A stretch of DNA of 49,503 nucleotides, taken from NCBI GenBank assembly GCA_017554105.1, contig JAFZIY010000029.1, forward strand, positions 1 to 49,503, read 5' to 3'. This stretch comes from Prevotella sp. (GTDB lineage Bacteria > Bacteroidota > Bacteroidia > Bacteroidales > Bacteroidaceae). Shown piece by piece: positions 1 through 14,418 of the stretch (positions are counted from its first letter, which is position 1; each line of letters starts with the position of its first letter). A program made the translations under genes and the position numbers. Below the pieces are notes generated by a model that was not told the origin of the DNA, made no database searches, and saw nothing but the letters and a program-made list of their open reading frames with translations.

Positions 1-1
1 C

Positions 2-817
2 GAGAATATCACCGTTACGGCAAACGTCACCATCTTCGCCCGCTACCGGGCATTGGAAATCAGCCTTGCCGATGATGGCGACAACCATGAGACCATCTAT
101 AATTACGATGGGAGGAAAGCCACCACAGTCACCCTCACCGGACGGACATTGTACAGGGACGGCAACTGGAACACGCTGTGCCTGCCCTTCGCTCTCAGCG
201 ACTTCACAGGCACACCGCTCGAAGGGGCTACGGTGAAGACATTAGAGAGTGCCGAGTTCAACAACGCGACGGACATGCTGACGCTGAACTTCAGCAACGA
301 CCTGACCTCCATCGAGGCCGGCAAGCCATACATCGTGAAGTGGGGAAGCACAGAGAGCACAGAGGCGACAGAGAACACTGACATTACGAACCCCGTGTTC
401 AGCGCTGTGACCATCAGCAGCACCACAGCTAACGACGCAGTGGGCGAAGCCGCAAACTTCCACGGCATATACTCGCCCTACAGCACTGGCGGCGAGGACA
501 GGACCATGCTCTACATGGGAGCCGACAACACACTCTACTACCCCAACACCAATATGACCATCAACGCCTTCCGCGCCTACTTTAAGTTGACCGATGGTCT
601 GGTGTGCGGTGACCCTTCAACGGCAGGTGCCAAGGGTATCAGCAATTTCGTGCTGAACTTCGGCGATGGAGAAACCACAGGAATTTCCAACCACCTAAAC
701 AACCCAACCACCAAACAACCAAACGACTGGTTCACCCTCGACGGTCGCCGACTGAGCGGCAAGCCTTCCCAGAAAGGACTCTATATCCACAACGGTAATA
801 AAATTGTGATAAAGTAA
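2..817 (+). CDS. Secreted/surface protein, C-terminal part (5' end outside window)
   Basis: The reading frame is open to the left edge, so only the last 271 residues are present and the start lies outside the window. I do not recognise a catalytic domain. The visible part is a beta-rich segment with phrases such as WNTLCLPFALSDF, typical of large secreted Prevotella proteins. It ends in a conserved tail (LDGRRLSGKPSQKGLYIHNG, then NKIVIK) that resembles the C-terminal domains of Bacteroidetes surface or type IX-secreted proteins. Just before the tail, about residues 230-243, is a low-complexity Asn/Pro/Thr/Gln linker encoded by repetitive CAACCA/AAACAACC-like DNA. A strong hairpin terminator follows the stop. 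Cell-surface location is inferred from the tail; the function is unknown. Confidence 0.75.
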   Translation, partial: ENITVTANVTIFARYRALEISLADDGDNHETIYNYDGRKATTVTLTGRTLYRDGNWNTLCLPFALSDFTGTPLEGATVKTLESAEFNNATDMLTLNFSNDLTSIEAGKPYIVKWGSTESTEATENTDITNPVFSAVTISSTTANDAVGEAANFHGIYSPYSTGGEDRTMLYMGADNTLYYPNTNMTINAFRAYFKLTDGLVCGDPSTAGAKGISNFVLNFGDGETTGISNHLNNPTTKQPNDWFTLDGRRLSGKPSQKGLYIHNGNKIVIK

Positions 818-846
818 GGCTAATAAAAATCTTAGATTCTTATAAT

Positions 847-900
847 AAACGGAGCCAATGAGTGATGGAAATCCCATTCTCTTTGGCTCCGTTTTCTTTT
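847..900 (+). terminator. Rho-independent terminator after the surface-protein gene
   Basis: A 12-bp perfect stem (847-858 pairs with 883-894, sequence AAACGGAGCCAA) is followed by a T-rich run to 900. It lies 30 bp after the stop at 817. The A-rich left side could also let it act on the minus strand. Confidence 0.85.
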
Positions 901-982
901 ATTGCGTTGTTGTTTGTTGATACTTAAGGATGAAGGATGCAATTTCGGCGAAATTACTCACCAATTCTGCCGAATTTACAAA

Positions 983-1021
983 GTAAACCTGCCAGGTTTA
1001 CTCTGCAATCCTGCCAGGATT
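983..1021. repeat. Twin short palindromes sharing a TGCCA loop
   Basis: Two consecutive hairpins share the same loop: GTAAACC-TGCCA-GGTTTAC (983-1001) and AATCC-TGCCA-GGATT (1007-1021). They lie downstream of the LacZ-type gene on the minus strand, where the first is followed by a short T-rich stretch. They may act as its terminator or be a dispersed intergenic repeat. The rest of 901-1110 shows no gene. Confidence 0.6.
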
Positions 1022-1088
1022 ACTTTTCAAAAGCATAGGAATCAGGGATCCCTCCGCCTCCTCCGTTCCTCCGTGAGAAATATTCCCA

Positions 1089-1104
1089 GTGGGGGCGGGG
1101 AGTC
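1089..1104. repeat. Partial GC-rich REP-like element
   Basis: GGGGGCGGGGAGTC matches the end of the complete REP-like elements at 25.4 and 26.6 kb (GGGGCGGGGAGAC and GGGCGGGGAGTC). Only one half is present, just downstream of the LacZ-type gene's stop. Confidence 0.4.
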
Positions 1105-1110
1105 TCATGT

Positions 1111-6572
<5,462 letters not shown>

Positions 6573-6585
6573 TTTTTTGCCTACT

Positions 6586-8340
6586 TTATTCTGTGATTAC
6601 TTCAATATCGCCGAAGGCCATGCGGTCGCCATCGGCGAGGTGGTCGGCATCAAACCGAAGGATCTTTGCCTTGGTGGGTGCAAACTTAATAGTCTGCCAG
6701 ATGGGGTTATTCACAATGTTCGAGAACTCGCCTGAGGCCAGTTTCGTCCAATTAGCCCAATCGTTGGAGGCCCATAAAGAATAATGTGTCACCATACCCT
6801 CCTTGGAATTCTGAGGAGGCAGGTAGCGAAACGACGTGATGGTCTGCTCCTGCTCCCAGTCAATCATCATCTGCTTGGGATTGCTGAAAAAATAGTGAAG
6901 GTTGCTGCTGCGTTTCTCGCCGCTGTCAGGGATGTCAGCGGTCAGTTCAGGCGCCAGAAAGACGGAGATGCGCTTGATAACGGGTTTGCACTCTATCGCA
7001 GCCTTGACATCGAGGATAGTGAAACGAAGTCTGGTGGCTTTCACAGTGGGGAAACAGATGATACGGCGATGACCGATGGTAGTCAAACCATCTCCATCTT
7101 TCACAAGTTCGTCCTTCAGGGCGATCCATTTGCCGTTAACCTCCGCCTCCAGCGAGAACTTCTTCACGCGTTGGCCGTAACGGATATCCTCCTCTGCGAC
7201 AAAGCGGTTAAGGAGGGTGGGCTCGTCGAAGGTGATAAGTGTTTCTGACCCTTGTGTCTTAATCTTTGCCTTCTTGGCCAAATCGGTCTTAAACACCTCG
7301 TGAATCATTTTGTTGAAGGCGATACCGCGTAGCGAGTCAGTGGGGTGGATGCGCCCGTTGGGCATGACGGGGAAGTTGAGCAGCAGACACGAGTTTCGGC
7401 CCACACTCTTATAATAGGTATCCATCAGTTTCGACAGGCTCTTCACGTGCTCATCCTCTGTCTTGTGGTAGAACCAGCCTGGACGAATGCTGGTATTTGT
7501 CTCGCCTGGTACCCATGAGTCGCCATCCTCAAGACCGTAGTGCAGCATAGGCCACGTTACCTCGCCCTCTTTATTCAGCAGACTCCAATTCGTCTCACCT
7601 ACATTGCCAGCCTCGGTGCCTACCCAGCGCAGGTCGCCCCGATCGCCGCCATCGTTCCATATGACGGCATTGGGCTGCAGCTCGCGAATCATACGGAACG
7701 TCTCAGCCCATTGATAATAGGTCTTTCCGTCTATTTGGCGCCTCTCGTTGGCACCACCATACCATCCGTCGCCGCCGTTGGCTCCGTCGAACCATACTTC
7801 GAAGATGTCTCCATACGATGTCAGCAATTCACGAAGTTGATTGCGGAAATAGGTAATGTATTCTGGTTTGCCATAGTCCTTATGGTTCCTGTCCCATGGT
7901 GAGAGATATACGGCGAATTTCAGACCCTCTTCCCGACAGGCATCAGCAAGTTCGCGCACAACGTCGCCCTTGCCGTTTTTCCAAGGTGTATTCTTTACCG
8001 TATACTCCGTATATTCCGATGGCCACATGCAAAAACCACAATGATGCTTGGCAGTGAAGATGATTCCCTTCATGCCCGCCTGCTTGCAGACACGTGCCCA
8101 TTGACTACAGTCGAGGTCTGAGGGGTTGAACAAATTAAGATCCTCATTGCCGAAACCCCATTCCTCGTCGGTATACGTATTCATCGAGTAGTGGATAAAA
8201 GCATACATCTCCATCTCCTGCCAACGCAGTTGGTTCTCTGTCGGCACAGGACCGCAGGAACTGGGGACTACTTGAGCCTGCGTGATGCTAAATGCGAAGC
8301 ACGCTGCCAACATTATCAAAAATCTTTTTATTTGCATCAT
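6586..8340 (-). CDS. Alpha-L-fucosidase, GH29 family, with F5/8-type C-terminal domain
   Basis: A retaining exo-alpha-L-fucosidase. A signal peptide ends near Ala-Gln at residues 22-23. The GH29 barrel shows FIHYSMNTYTDEEWG, the FTAKHHCGFCMWPS motif (His99-His100) and YLSPWDRN. The predicted nucleophile Asp185 lies in VWFDGANGG. The last 120 or so residues form a discoidin-like (F5/8 type C, CBM32-like) beta-sandwich (HYSLWASNDWANW, then ILRFDADHL), probably for carbohydrate binding. Two consecutive Met codons begin the frame, and the first overlaps the upstream GH2 stop by 4 bp (ATGA), which suggests translational coupling. Length (584) is normal. In this context it would remove terminal fucose (or a related L-sugar) from hemicellulose or glycoprotein side chains. 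Confidence 0.92.
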   Translation of the reverse strand: MMQIKRFLIMLAACFAFSITQAQVVPSSCGPVPTENQLRWQEMEMYAFIHYSMNTYTDEEWGFGNEDLNLFNPSDLDCSQWARVCKQAGMKGIIFTAKHHCGFCMWPSEYTEYTVKNTPWKNGKGDVVRELADACREEGLKFAVYLSPWDRNHKDYGKPEYITYFRNQLRELLTSYGDIFEVWFDGANGGDGWYGGANERRQIDGKTYYQWAETFRMIRELQPNAVIWNDGGDRGDLRWVGTEAGNVGETNWSLLNKEGEVTWPMLHYGLEDGDSWVPGETNTSIRPGWFYHKTEDEHVKSLSKLMDTYYKSVGRNSCLLLNFPVMPNGRIHPTDSLRGIAFNKMIHEVFKTDLAKKAKIKTQGSETLITFDEPTLLNRFVAEEDIRYGQRVKKFSLEAEVNGKWIALKDELVKDGDGLTTIGHRRIICFPTVKATRLRFTILDVKAAIECKPVIKRISVFLAPELTADIPDSGEKRSSNLHYFFSNPKQMMIDWEQEQTITSFRYLPPQNSKEGMVTHYSLWASNDWANWTKLASGEFSNIVNNPIWQTIKFAPTKAKILRFDADHLADGDRMAFGDIEVITE

Positions 8341-10613
8341 TTTTGTTTCTTTATTGAATCGATGGATTGCAGGGTGAGTGTGGCGGTGGGCAGGCTGCTC
8401 TTAATGCTGACTTGAACACTGCCTTTCTTCTGAGTACTACGGACAACAAGTAGGGCGCGACCCTTCCATGTGGTGACACGTGGTGAGGTGTATGGCTCGC
8501 GGTCTTTCAGGTCGGCTGAGGCAAAGGCAAGGAACTGTCCCTCGCCTTTCACGATGGCCTCGCAGGGGATGGCGGCATCGGGGCATACCCAGCCATCCTT
8601 ATCCACTACCTCAACAGTGATGAATGACAGGTCCTGACCATCGGCCGTGATAACGCGACGGTCGGGAGTGAGACGCAGACGAGCAGGCTCGCCTCTGGTC
8701 CATAGAAGTGTACCCCTTGCACTGGCTTCAGCACGCAGTATTCCTGGTTGGTAAGGCACCGTAAAGACAGCCTTGTATTCTGTATCTCGGCTGACAGTCT
8801 TGGTGCCGATGAGTTTGTCGTTAAGGTAGAGTTTCACCTCAGGGACTTTCGTGTAAACCTCCACTTCGATGGGCTTTCCTTCCCAGCCCGGCCAGTTCCA
8901 CGAATTCCATGTGGGCCACACGCTCCATGCAGTCTGGTGAATCTTCCCATGATAACCATCCGGCTCTTTCACGGCGATGGATAGTACTGATGGAAATTCT
9001 CCATCGTATGCTTCTTTCCACAGCATCTCACGGTAGATGCTGATAGGTTTTCTATAGCCTGTGATGTCCACATCGCCGCAGTAAGCACCGTGCCAGTCGG
9101 GCTGTCCTCCTTCGACATAGTGCTCGCCCGGTCGTTCACCTTCGTAATAGGTACGACCGATTCCCGATTCACCCAGATAGTCAAGACCTGTCCAGACTAT
9201 GTCACCGATGATGTAAGGATAATCATTCACCAATGCCCAGTTCTTGAATGCGTCTCGTGGGTAACTCTCAGTTTGCCACATCACGCGTTTCGGGTCTCGC
9301 TGGTGGTCGCCCTCGTGCTTGTGAATCATATAGTTATAACCCACAATGTCGAGCACCTCGGCATGCGGGTCGTAGATTTCCCAGTCGCTGTCCCAAGAAC
9401 AGAGAGCCTCGGTGACGGGGCGTGTGTTATCCATCTCAAGGATGGCTTGCTTCAACTTACGGGCAGTGGTGATGACACGGATGTCCTTACGTTCCATCAC
9501 CTCATTACCGATGCTCCAGCAAATGACGCTGGGGTGATTGCGGTCGCGCTGTACCATGGCGTGAATGTCTTCACGATAGCATGAGTCGATGAGGGTGGAG
9601 TAGTCGTGGGGAGTCTTGGCAGTGCGCCAACCGTCGAAAGCCTCGTCGATTACGAGCATACCTATGGAGTCGCAGGCATCAAGGAAAGCACGTGTTGTGG
9701 GATTGTGTGAGGTGCGAATCAGGTTGAATCCCGCATTCTTCATAAGTCTTACCTTGCGAATCTCGGCAGCATCGAAGGCCATCGCTCCCAGCACGCCGTC
9801 GTCGTGATGCACGCAAGCACCGTTGATAAGAATCGGTTTGCCGTTAAGCACGAAGCCCTTATCGGCAGAATACTCAATGGTACGGATGCCGTAAGTCACG
9901 GACACCTTGTCACCCTCAGCCTCGATAGTGGTATGATATAGGTAAGGGTCGTCAGGTGACCACAGGTGTGGATTCTCCACGTGAATTGTTTTTTCAATGG
10001 GTTTGCGTGAACCATCTTCCATCACCACCTCGGCCTTGATATTCACAGTGTGGATATCGGGCGTAGTCACGCGTACGCTCCATTCGTCAATATACTGTCG
10101 TCCTTTCGTCTCGAGCCACACGTGACGGTATATGCCTGAGCCGGAGTACCAGCGGCAATTAGGCTGCTCGGAGTTATCAACCTTTACCAGTACCTCGTTC
10201 TCGCGCTTGTCCTTAAATAAATAAGGTGTGATGTCAACCGTGAATGGCGTGTAGCCGTAGGCATGCTGCCCAGCCTTCTGTCCATTGATAAAGACCTCGG
10301 CCTTCTGGTAAACACCTTCAAAGTGGAGCATAACCAGTTTATCTTTCAACTCTAAACTCTCAACTCTAAACTTCTTTCGATATTCTCCCTTTCCGCCTGG
10401 ATACCAGCCACCACCAGTGCCTGTAGCGCCCGACGCAGGGTTAGGAGACTCATAGATGTCCCAGTCGTGGGGTAGGTCGACCTTAACAGTCTTCCCATTG
10501 CGGGAAAACTCCCAGTTGCTGTCGAAGAGCACACGTGTCTGAGCCATCGTGCCCATCCACGCATATATCGCCATTGCAAATAATATGAGACGCTTAGCCT
10601 GTATCTTATTCAT
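8337..10613 (-). CDS. GH2 glycoside hydrolase (beta-galactosidase type) with DUF4982-like domain
   Basis: A second GH2 enzyme of the shorter Bacteroidetes type (758 residues). After a signal peptide (to about residue 25) come the sugar-binding domain with GGGWYPGGKGEYRK, an Ig-like domain, and the barrel with acid/base Glu371 in CWSIGNEV and nucleophile Glu449 in WQTES. Next is a DUF4982-like domain, with WPTWNSWNWPGWEGKPIEV at its start, and a final Ig-like domain (VITADGQDLSFITVEVVD). Residues 83-90 (RVESLELK) are encoded by a low-complexity CTCTAAACT repeat (about 10349-10372), apparently a small in-frame expansion. The gene follows GH127 by 2 bp. Beta-galactosidase is most likely; beta-glucuronidase or another GH2 activity is possible. 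Confidence 0.9.
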   Translation of the reverse strand: MNKIQAKRLILFAMAIYAWMGTMAQTRVLFDSNWEFSRNGKTVKVDLPHDWDIYESPNPASGATGTGGGWYPGGKGEYRKKFRVESLELKDKLVMLHFEGVYQKAEVFINGQKAGQHAYGYTPFTVDITPYLFKDKRENEVLVKVDNSEQPNCRWYSGSGIYRHVWLETKGRQYIDEWSVRVTTPDIHTVNIKAEVVMEDGSRKPIEKTIHVENPHLWSPDDPYLYHTTIEAEGDKVSVTYGIRTIEYSADKGFVLNGKPILINGACVHHDDGVLGAMAFDAAEIRKVRLMKNAGFNLIRTSHNPTTRAFLDACDSIGMLVIDEAFDGWRTAKTPHDYSTLIDSCYREDIHAMVQRDRNHPSVICWSIGNEVMERKDIRVITTARKLKQAILEMDNTRPVTEALCSWDSDWEIYDPHAEVLDIVGYNYMIHKHEGDHQRDPKRVMWQTESYPRDAFKNWALVNDYPYIIGDIVWTGLDYLGESGIGRTYYEGERPGEHYVEGGQPDWHGAYCGDVDITGYRKPISIYREMLWKEAYDGEFPSVLSIAVKEPDGYHGKIHQTAWSVWPTWNSWNWPGWEGKPIEVEVYTKVPEVKLYLNDKLIGTKTVSRDTEYKAVFTVPYQPGILRAEASARGTLLWTRGEPARLRLTPDRRVITADGQDLSFITVEVVDKDGWVCPDAAIPCEAIVKGEGQFLAFASADLKDREPYTSPRVTTWKGRALLVVRSTQKKGSVQVSIKSSLPTATLTLQSIDSIKKQK

Positions 10614-10615
10614 TT

Positions 10616-13024
10616 TTATCTTTTAATGAGTCTCACACCATATATCTCACCTATCTGTTTGCCAGGCTTGGCAACGAACTTCACGCGAATCTGTGACTTG
10701 CCCTGAAGCATCTCGGCAGGGATGTCGAACACCTCGTACTTGAACTGCGAGATGCGATACTTGCCAGTGTTGTTAATGGATGTGAGAAGCACGTCGTCGA
10801 TGAAGATGTCAAACTCATGTGTCTTCCACTCGCCAACACCCCAGAACTTCAGGCGTAACTGTAAGTCGGTGCGTCCTTCGGTCTGCATCAGATAACTGAA
10901 GTAGTGACCGTCACGGGCATCGCGCCAGAACACGTCGTTGGTGTTACCAGTGTTGGAGCGGTCGGTCTCCATCTTGTGGTCGGTCTCGGGCTGCTGCTCA
11001 CCTGGCTGCACCTTGTCGATGGTACGTGCCTCAAGTTCCTGACGCTCCTGCTCTTTTTTCGCCAGGTCGTCGAGATAACCCTTATAACTGTTTTCAGAGA
11101 GGGCGAGCCAATATATCATATAACGGCTGTCATGGATTTCGAAGAATGGCTGGAGAAGCCTCTCCCCCGACCCCTCCCCCGAAGGGAGGGGAGGATTTAC
11201 CATGCGGGTAGTGAGGGTAAAATGTAATGGTTCTCCGGCTACGGGATGGAGTAGGTTGGCGATTTCATCAATATTGTCGTTGATGAGGATAGGAGCCTCG
11301 TTGATAGGCAGTTTCTTGCCGCTGGCATACTGTCCGAAACGACTGTCGTCAGCCACGAGATGAGCCAAATCCTCCGTTCCCGTTTTCATACCCAGCAGTA
11401 TGGGACCATGCATCAGTGCGATATATTGTGGAACGTTGGGCAGGTATTTGATGCTGTTGTGCATGGGGAAGGTGATGTCGATGACATCGCCCTTCTTCCA
11501 TTTACGGTCGATAGTGACATACGACGACGGTCCGCTGGTGATGGCAACGGGCTGACCATTCACCTTCACAGAGAACTGTCCGGGTGTCACCCAACCAGGA
11601 TAGCGCACCATAATGGTCGTTTGATCGTTTTGTCGTTTTGTCGTTTGGGTAATGGTAATCCTACTGGTTTCAGCATAGGGGAAGTTTGTCTCCTGACGCA
11701 GTGTGATGCCTTTCTCCTTCCAGTTCAACTCCGATGCGACGAAGAGGTTTACGAAGAGGGCATCGCCCATGTGGGTATAGATGAACTGACCGTACTTGCC
11801 ATGATTCTCCATGCCTGTACCCACGCAGCACCACATTGCCTCGTTAGGAGCCGAATAGTTGCGATAGTGACGCGGACGGGCTGGTGTGAAATATACATAG
11901 CCGCCGTGCTCAGGATGCTGTGATGAGAGGATATGATTGAAGGTTGCCAACTCGTAGTAATCGGCATAGCGAGCCTCAGGGTTACGACGATGCAAATCCT
12001 CGGTAAGTTTCAGCATATTGTTGGTGTTGCAAGTCTCTGGACCATCGATGTCGTTGATGAAGTCGATGCATGCTTCCTTGCTGGGGAAGTGCTCACGACG
12101 CGAATTACCACCAAAGGCCAATGAACGCTCACCCGTCACGATATCCCAGAAATAATTGGCTGCCTCATGATATGGCTCGTTGTTTGAAAGTTCGCTGATG
12201 CGCTCGAAACCTACAACCTTAGGCACTTGTGTGTTGGCGTGCATATTGTCCAGACAGTCCTGTCGCTGTGACATCGGTGTGAGCAGTCGTCGGTGCGAGA
12301 ACCGTTTGGCAACGTCCAAATACTTCTTGTCATTTGTCATAGCATAGGCATCGGCAAGCACCTCGTTCATACCACCGTGCTCATTACCCAGCATCTGCTC
12401 CATCTGGGCGTCGCTGAGACCAGCAGTCAGGTCAATTGCCCAGTCGCAGAAACCCATAAAGAGTTTCTTTGCCTGCTCGTTTCCACAATACACCCAGGCA
12501 TCGCGCAGACCAGCATACATCTTATGAAGATTATAGAATGGTGCCCACGAACCGAAGTACACCCTGAAGTCACCCTTCTTGAAGTTATTCCAGATATTCT
12601 CGCTGTTGGGCATGCCACCCACATAGCCCTTGCCCCATTCGGGGTGATTCTTTGCGTTGGCATCGGCACAGAGTTGCAGTTCGCCAATCATATAATCCAT
12701 ACGGCTACGGCACTCATCGTTGCCCATGGCGGCATACATAGCCATCGCCGTCAGGTAGTGGCCGCCTACATGTCCGTCGAGTCCGTCCCAGTTGGGATAG
12801 GGCTTGGCCTTCGGTTCCAGCCCTGCCTCCTTGCGATAGGGAGCCAGCAGACGGTCAACGTCGTACTTGAGTAGCGTTTGTACGTTCAGGTCCTGTGCAT
12901 GCTTCAGTGGACTGTCGAGCAAGGTTATGTCACCGAGTGGAAATTCGTCATGATACAGTTTTTCTTGTGCTTGGCTGGTCATCCATAGGGTAGCCATCCA
13001 TACAATGATTATAATTCTCTTCAT
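10616..13024 (-). CDS. Beta-L-arabinofuranosidase, GH127/GH146-like (DUF1680)
   Basis: The family removes beta-L-arabinofuranose from plant glycans using a zinc-bound cysteine nucleophile. After a signal peptide (about residues 1-19) the alpha/alpha-barrel contains the full set of signature residues: Glu330 and Cys332 in PETCNTNNML, and Cys399-Cys400 in MWCCVGTGMENHGK. By family analogy the second or adjacent Cys is the nucleophile. Beta-sandwich domains follow. Residues about 611-623 (NPPLPSGEGSGER) come from a REP-like palindrome. Another short stretch (TTKRQNDQTT) comes from a tandem octamer-like repeat. Length (802) is typical for Bacteroidetes members. Choosing between GH127 and GH146 needs a sequence tree. 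The gene is 54 bp after the DUF4421 gene and 2 bp before GH2. Confidence 0.92.
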   Translation of the reverse strand: MKRIIIIVWMATLWMTSQAQEKLYHDEFPLGDITLLDSPLKHAQDLNVQTLLKYDVDRLLAPYRKEAGLEPKAKPYPNWDGLDGHVGGHYLTAMAMYAAMGNDECRSRMDYMIGELQLCADANAKNHPEWGKGYVGGMPNSENIWNNFKKGDFRVYFGSWAPFYNLHKMYAGLRDAWVYCGNEQAKKLFMGFCDWAIDLTAGLSDAQMEQMLGNEHGGMNEVLADAYAMTNDKKYLDVAKRFSHRRLLTPMSQRQDCLDNMHANTQVPKVVGFERISELSNNEPYHEAANYFWDIVTGERSLAFGGNSRREHFPSKEACIDFINDIDGPETCNTNNMLKLTEDLHRRNPEARYADYYELATFNHILSSQHPEHGGYVYFTPARPRHYRNYSAPNEAMWCCVGTGMENHGKYGQFIYTHMGDALFVNLFVASELNWKEKGITLRQETNFPYAETSRITITQTTKRQNDQTTIMVRYPGWVTPGQFSVKVNGQPVAITSGPSSYVTIDRKWKKGDVIDITFPMHNSIKYLPNVPQYIALMHGPILLGMKTGTEDLAHLVADDSRFGQYASGKKLPINEAPILINDNIDEIANLLHPVAGEPLHFTLTTRMVNPPLPSGEGSGERLLQPFFEIHDSRYMIYWLALSENSYKGYLDDLAKKEQERQELEARTIDKVQPGEQQPETDHKMETDRSNTGNTNDVFWRDARDGHYFSYLMQTEGRTDLQLRLKFWGVGEWKTHEFDIFIDDVLLTSINNTGKYRISQFKYEVFDIPAEMLQGKSQIRVKFVAKPGKQIGEIYGVRLIKR
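11157..11195. repeat. REP-like palindrome translated within the GH127-like gene
   Basis: The core CCCCTCCCCCGAAGGGAGGGG forms a GC-rich hairpin preceded by CTCTCCCCCGAC. It is 34/36 identical to the reverse complement of 2427-2462. The surrounding frame is intact, so the element is read as a Pro/Gly/Ser/Glu-rich loop. Confidence 0.88.
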
Positions 13025-13078
13025 CTCTATTGTTAATCTTTAATGTTTATTCTTTATTTTCCGAGATCACGGTTATCG

Positions 13079-14242
13079 TTATAGTCTTATTCCTACGGCT
13101 GCATTGACATGCCAGTCGTACAGACGTCCTTTCACTTTCTTGTCTTTGTAAGGGAAGCGGTTGAGTTGTCCATAGACATTGAAGAAGAACTGACGATACT
13201 GGTATGTAAGTGACACTCGTGCATCGATGTTTACGGTCATTTTGCCATGGTTGTCACTTTTTTCTTCCGGGTATATCTTCCATTCGAGCAGGTCATCATA
13301 AATATCTTCGTCATCTTCAGCCAATATGCCTTGTTTGAGGTTTGAGTCATATCTCCACACTTTATAGCGGTTATAGAAAGTCAGCATTGGCATTGCCATG
13401 GCATTGATGAGCAGTCCTTTGCAGGGAACCAGGTTATAGGCATAGCCGGCACCGACGCTTGCCTGCCACTGCTTGATAGCACCGATGTCGTTCATCATAA
13501 AGATGAAGTCAGCATTGACATCAGTGTCATACTTGATGTGCGAATGGTAATACATGAATCCTGCCATTACCGATCCTGCCGACCGCTTTTGAATAACCGA
13601 CTGGTCGTAGGCGGCAGAATAAGAGAATCGTTTGCCATTGAAGAGATAGTATCCGTCGAGCATCAGCGTGCGCACGTTGATAGGTGACATCAGGAGGTAT
13701 CCTCCTTTGTCTGACAAGTACATTGGTTCGTCAGGCGATTCTTCTTCGTCATAATACTTTCCAAATATATTCACTTCCGGCTCGTTGTTTTCAAAGGCGT
13801 GTATTCGTAGGTTAACGCCATACGAACCACCTGTAGCGCCAAAGGTGAGGATGCGGCCTTTGTCACCTCCGACGTTCCATGAATAGCCTATTCCATATCC
13901 ACGATAGCCTACCCATAGTCCGGCATAGGTTGAGATATCGGTCTTGATGCGCGGTTCCCATTTCAAATACTCCTCGGTATCGGATCCAAAATCTTGTGCG
14001 TTCATGAGAGAACTCAACTTCAAGTCTGACTGACTGATATTTCCATTTGCAATTATTTGCCATGGTTTTTGCGGAGCCTCTATATAACGCGGGTCCACGC
14101 CACGCACCGTCATCGAATCGATGAATCTGCCAATTCCAGACACCAAACCCTTGACTCCTTTCGGATTATCGCCATTAGTCATTTCTGTGGCGAAGGAGAA
14201 TATAGGTGTCAGACATAATAGTACGATTATGGCTTTTCTCAC
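13079..14242 (-). CDS. DUF4421 family protein, predicted outer-membrane beta-barrel
   Basis: A Bacteroidetes protein of unknown function. It starts at a GTG (14242) that directly opens a signal peptide (RKAIIVLLCLTPIFSFA); no ATG lies in the signal region, so GTG is preferred. The mature part has many alternating aromatic/small strands (YAGLWVGYRGYGIGYSWN, FSYSAAYDQSV, VNAAVGIRL at the C-terminus), the pattern of an outer-membrane barrel. Length (387) fits DUF4421 members. It stands first in the minus-strand enzyme run, 54 bp before GH127, but I see no clear consensus promoter upstream and cannot say whether it is truly co-transcribed. The gap of 176 bp to ung carries divergent signals. Confidence 0.75.
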   Translation of the reverse strand: MRKAIIVLLCLTPIFSFATEMTNGDNPKGVKGLVSGIGRFIDSMTVRGVDPRYIEAPQKPWQIIANGNISQSDLKLSSLMNAQDFGSDTEEYLKWEPRIKTDISTYAGLWVGYRGYGIGYSWNVGGDKGRILTFGATGGSYGVNLRIHAFENNEPEVNIFGKYYDEEESPDEPMYLSDKGGYLLMSPINVRTLMLDGYYLFNGKRFSYSAAYDQSVIQKRSAGSVMAGFMYYHSHIKYDTDVNADFIFMMNDIGAIKQWQASVGAGYAYNLVPCKGLLINAMAMPMLTFYNRYKVWRYDSNLKQGILAEDDEDIYDDLLEWKIYPEEKSDNHGKMTVNIDARVSLTYQYRQFFFNVYGQLNRFPYKDKKVKGRLYDWHVNAAVGIRL

Positions 14243-14387
14243 TTTATTGTTTGTAGTTTGTTTAGAGCTTAGTGATTAATGATTAGGTAGGCAATATCGT
14301 GTTGTCGCTAAATGAGCAACACTCGACTATCCGTTTGCAAAAATACTATTTTTCCCTGAATTAAATATGAGTTCCTGAATAATTTTA

Positions 14388-14395
14388 TATCTTTG
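14388..14395 (+). promoter_or_regulatory. Bacteroidetes -7 box for ung
   Basis: TATCTTTG matches the TAnnTTTG consensus and lies 23 bp before the ung start. No good -33 TTTG is seen at the right distance. Confidence 0.5.
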
Positions 14396-14418
14396 CACTC
14401 AATAAATACCTATTACTG

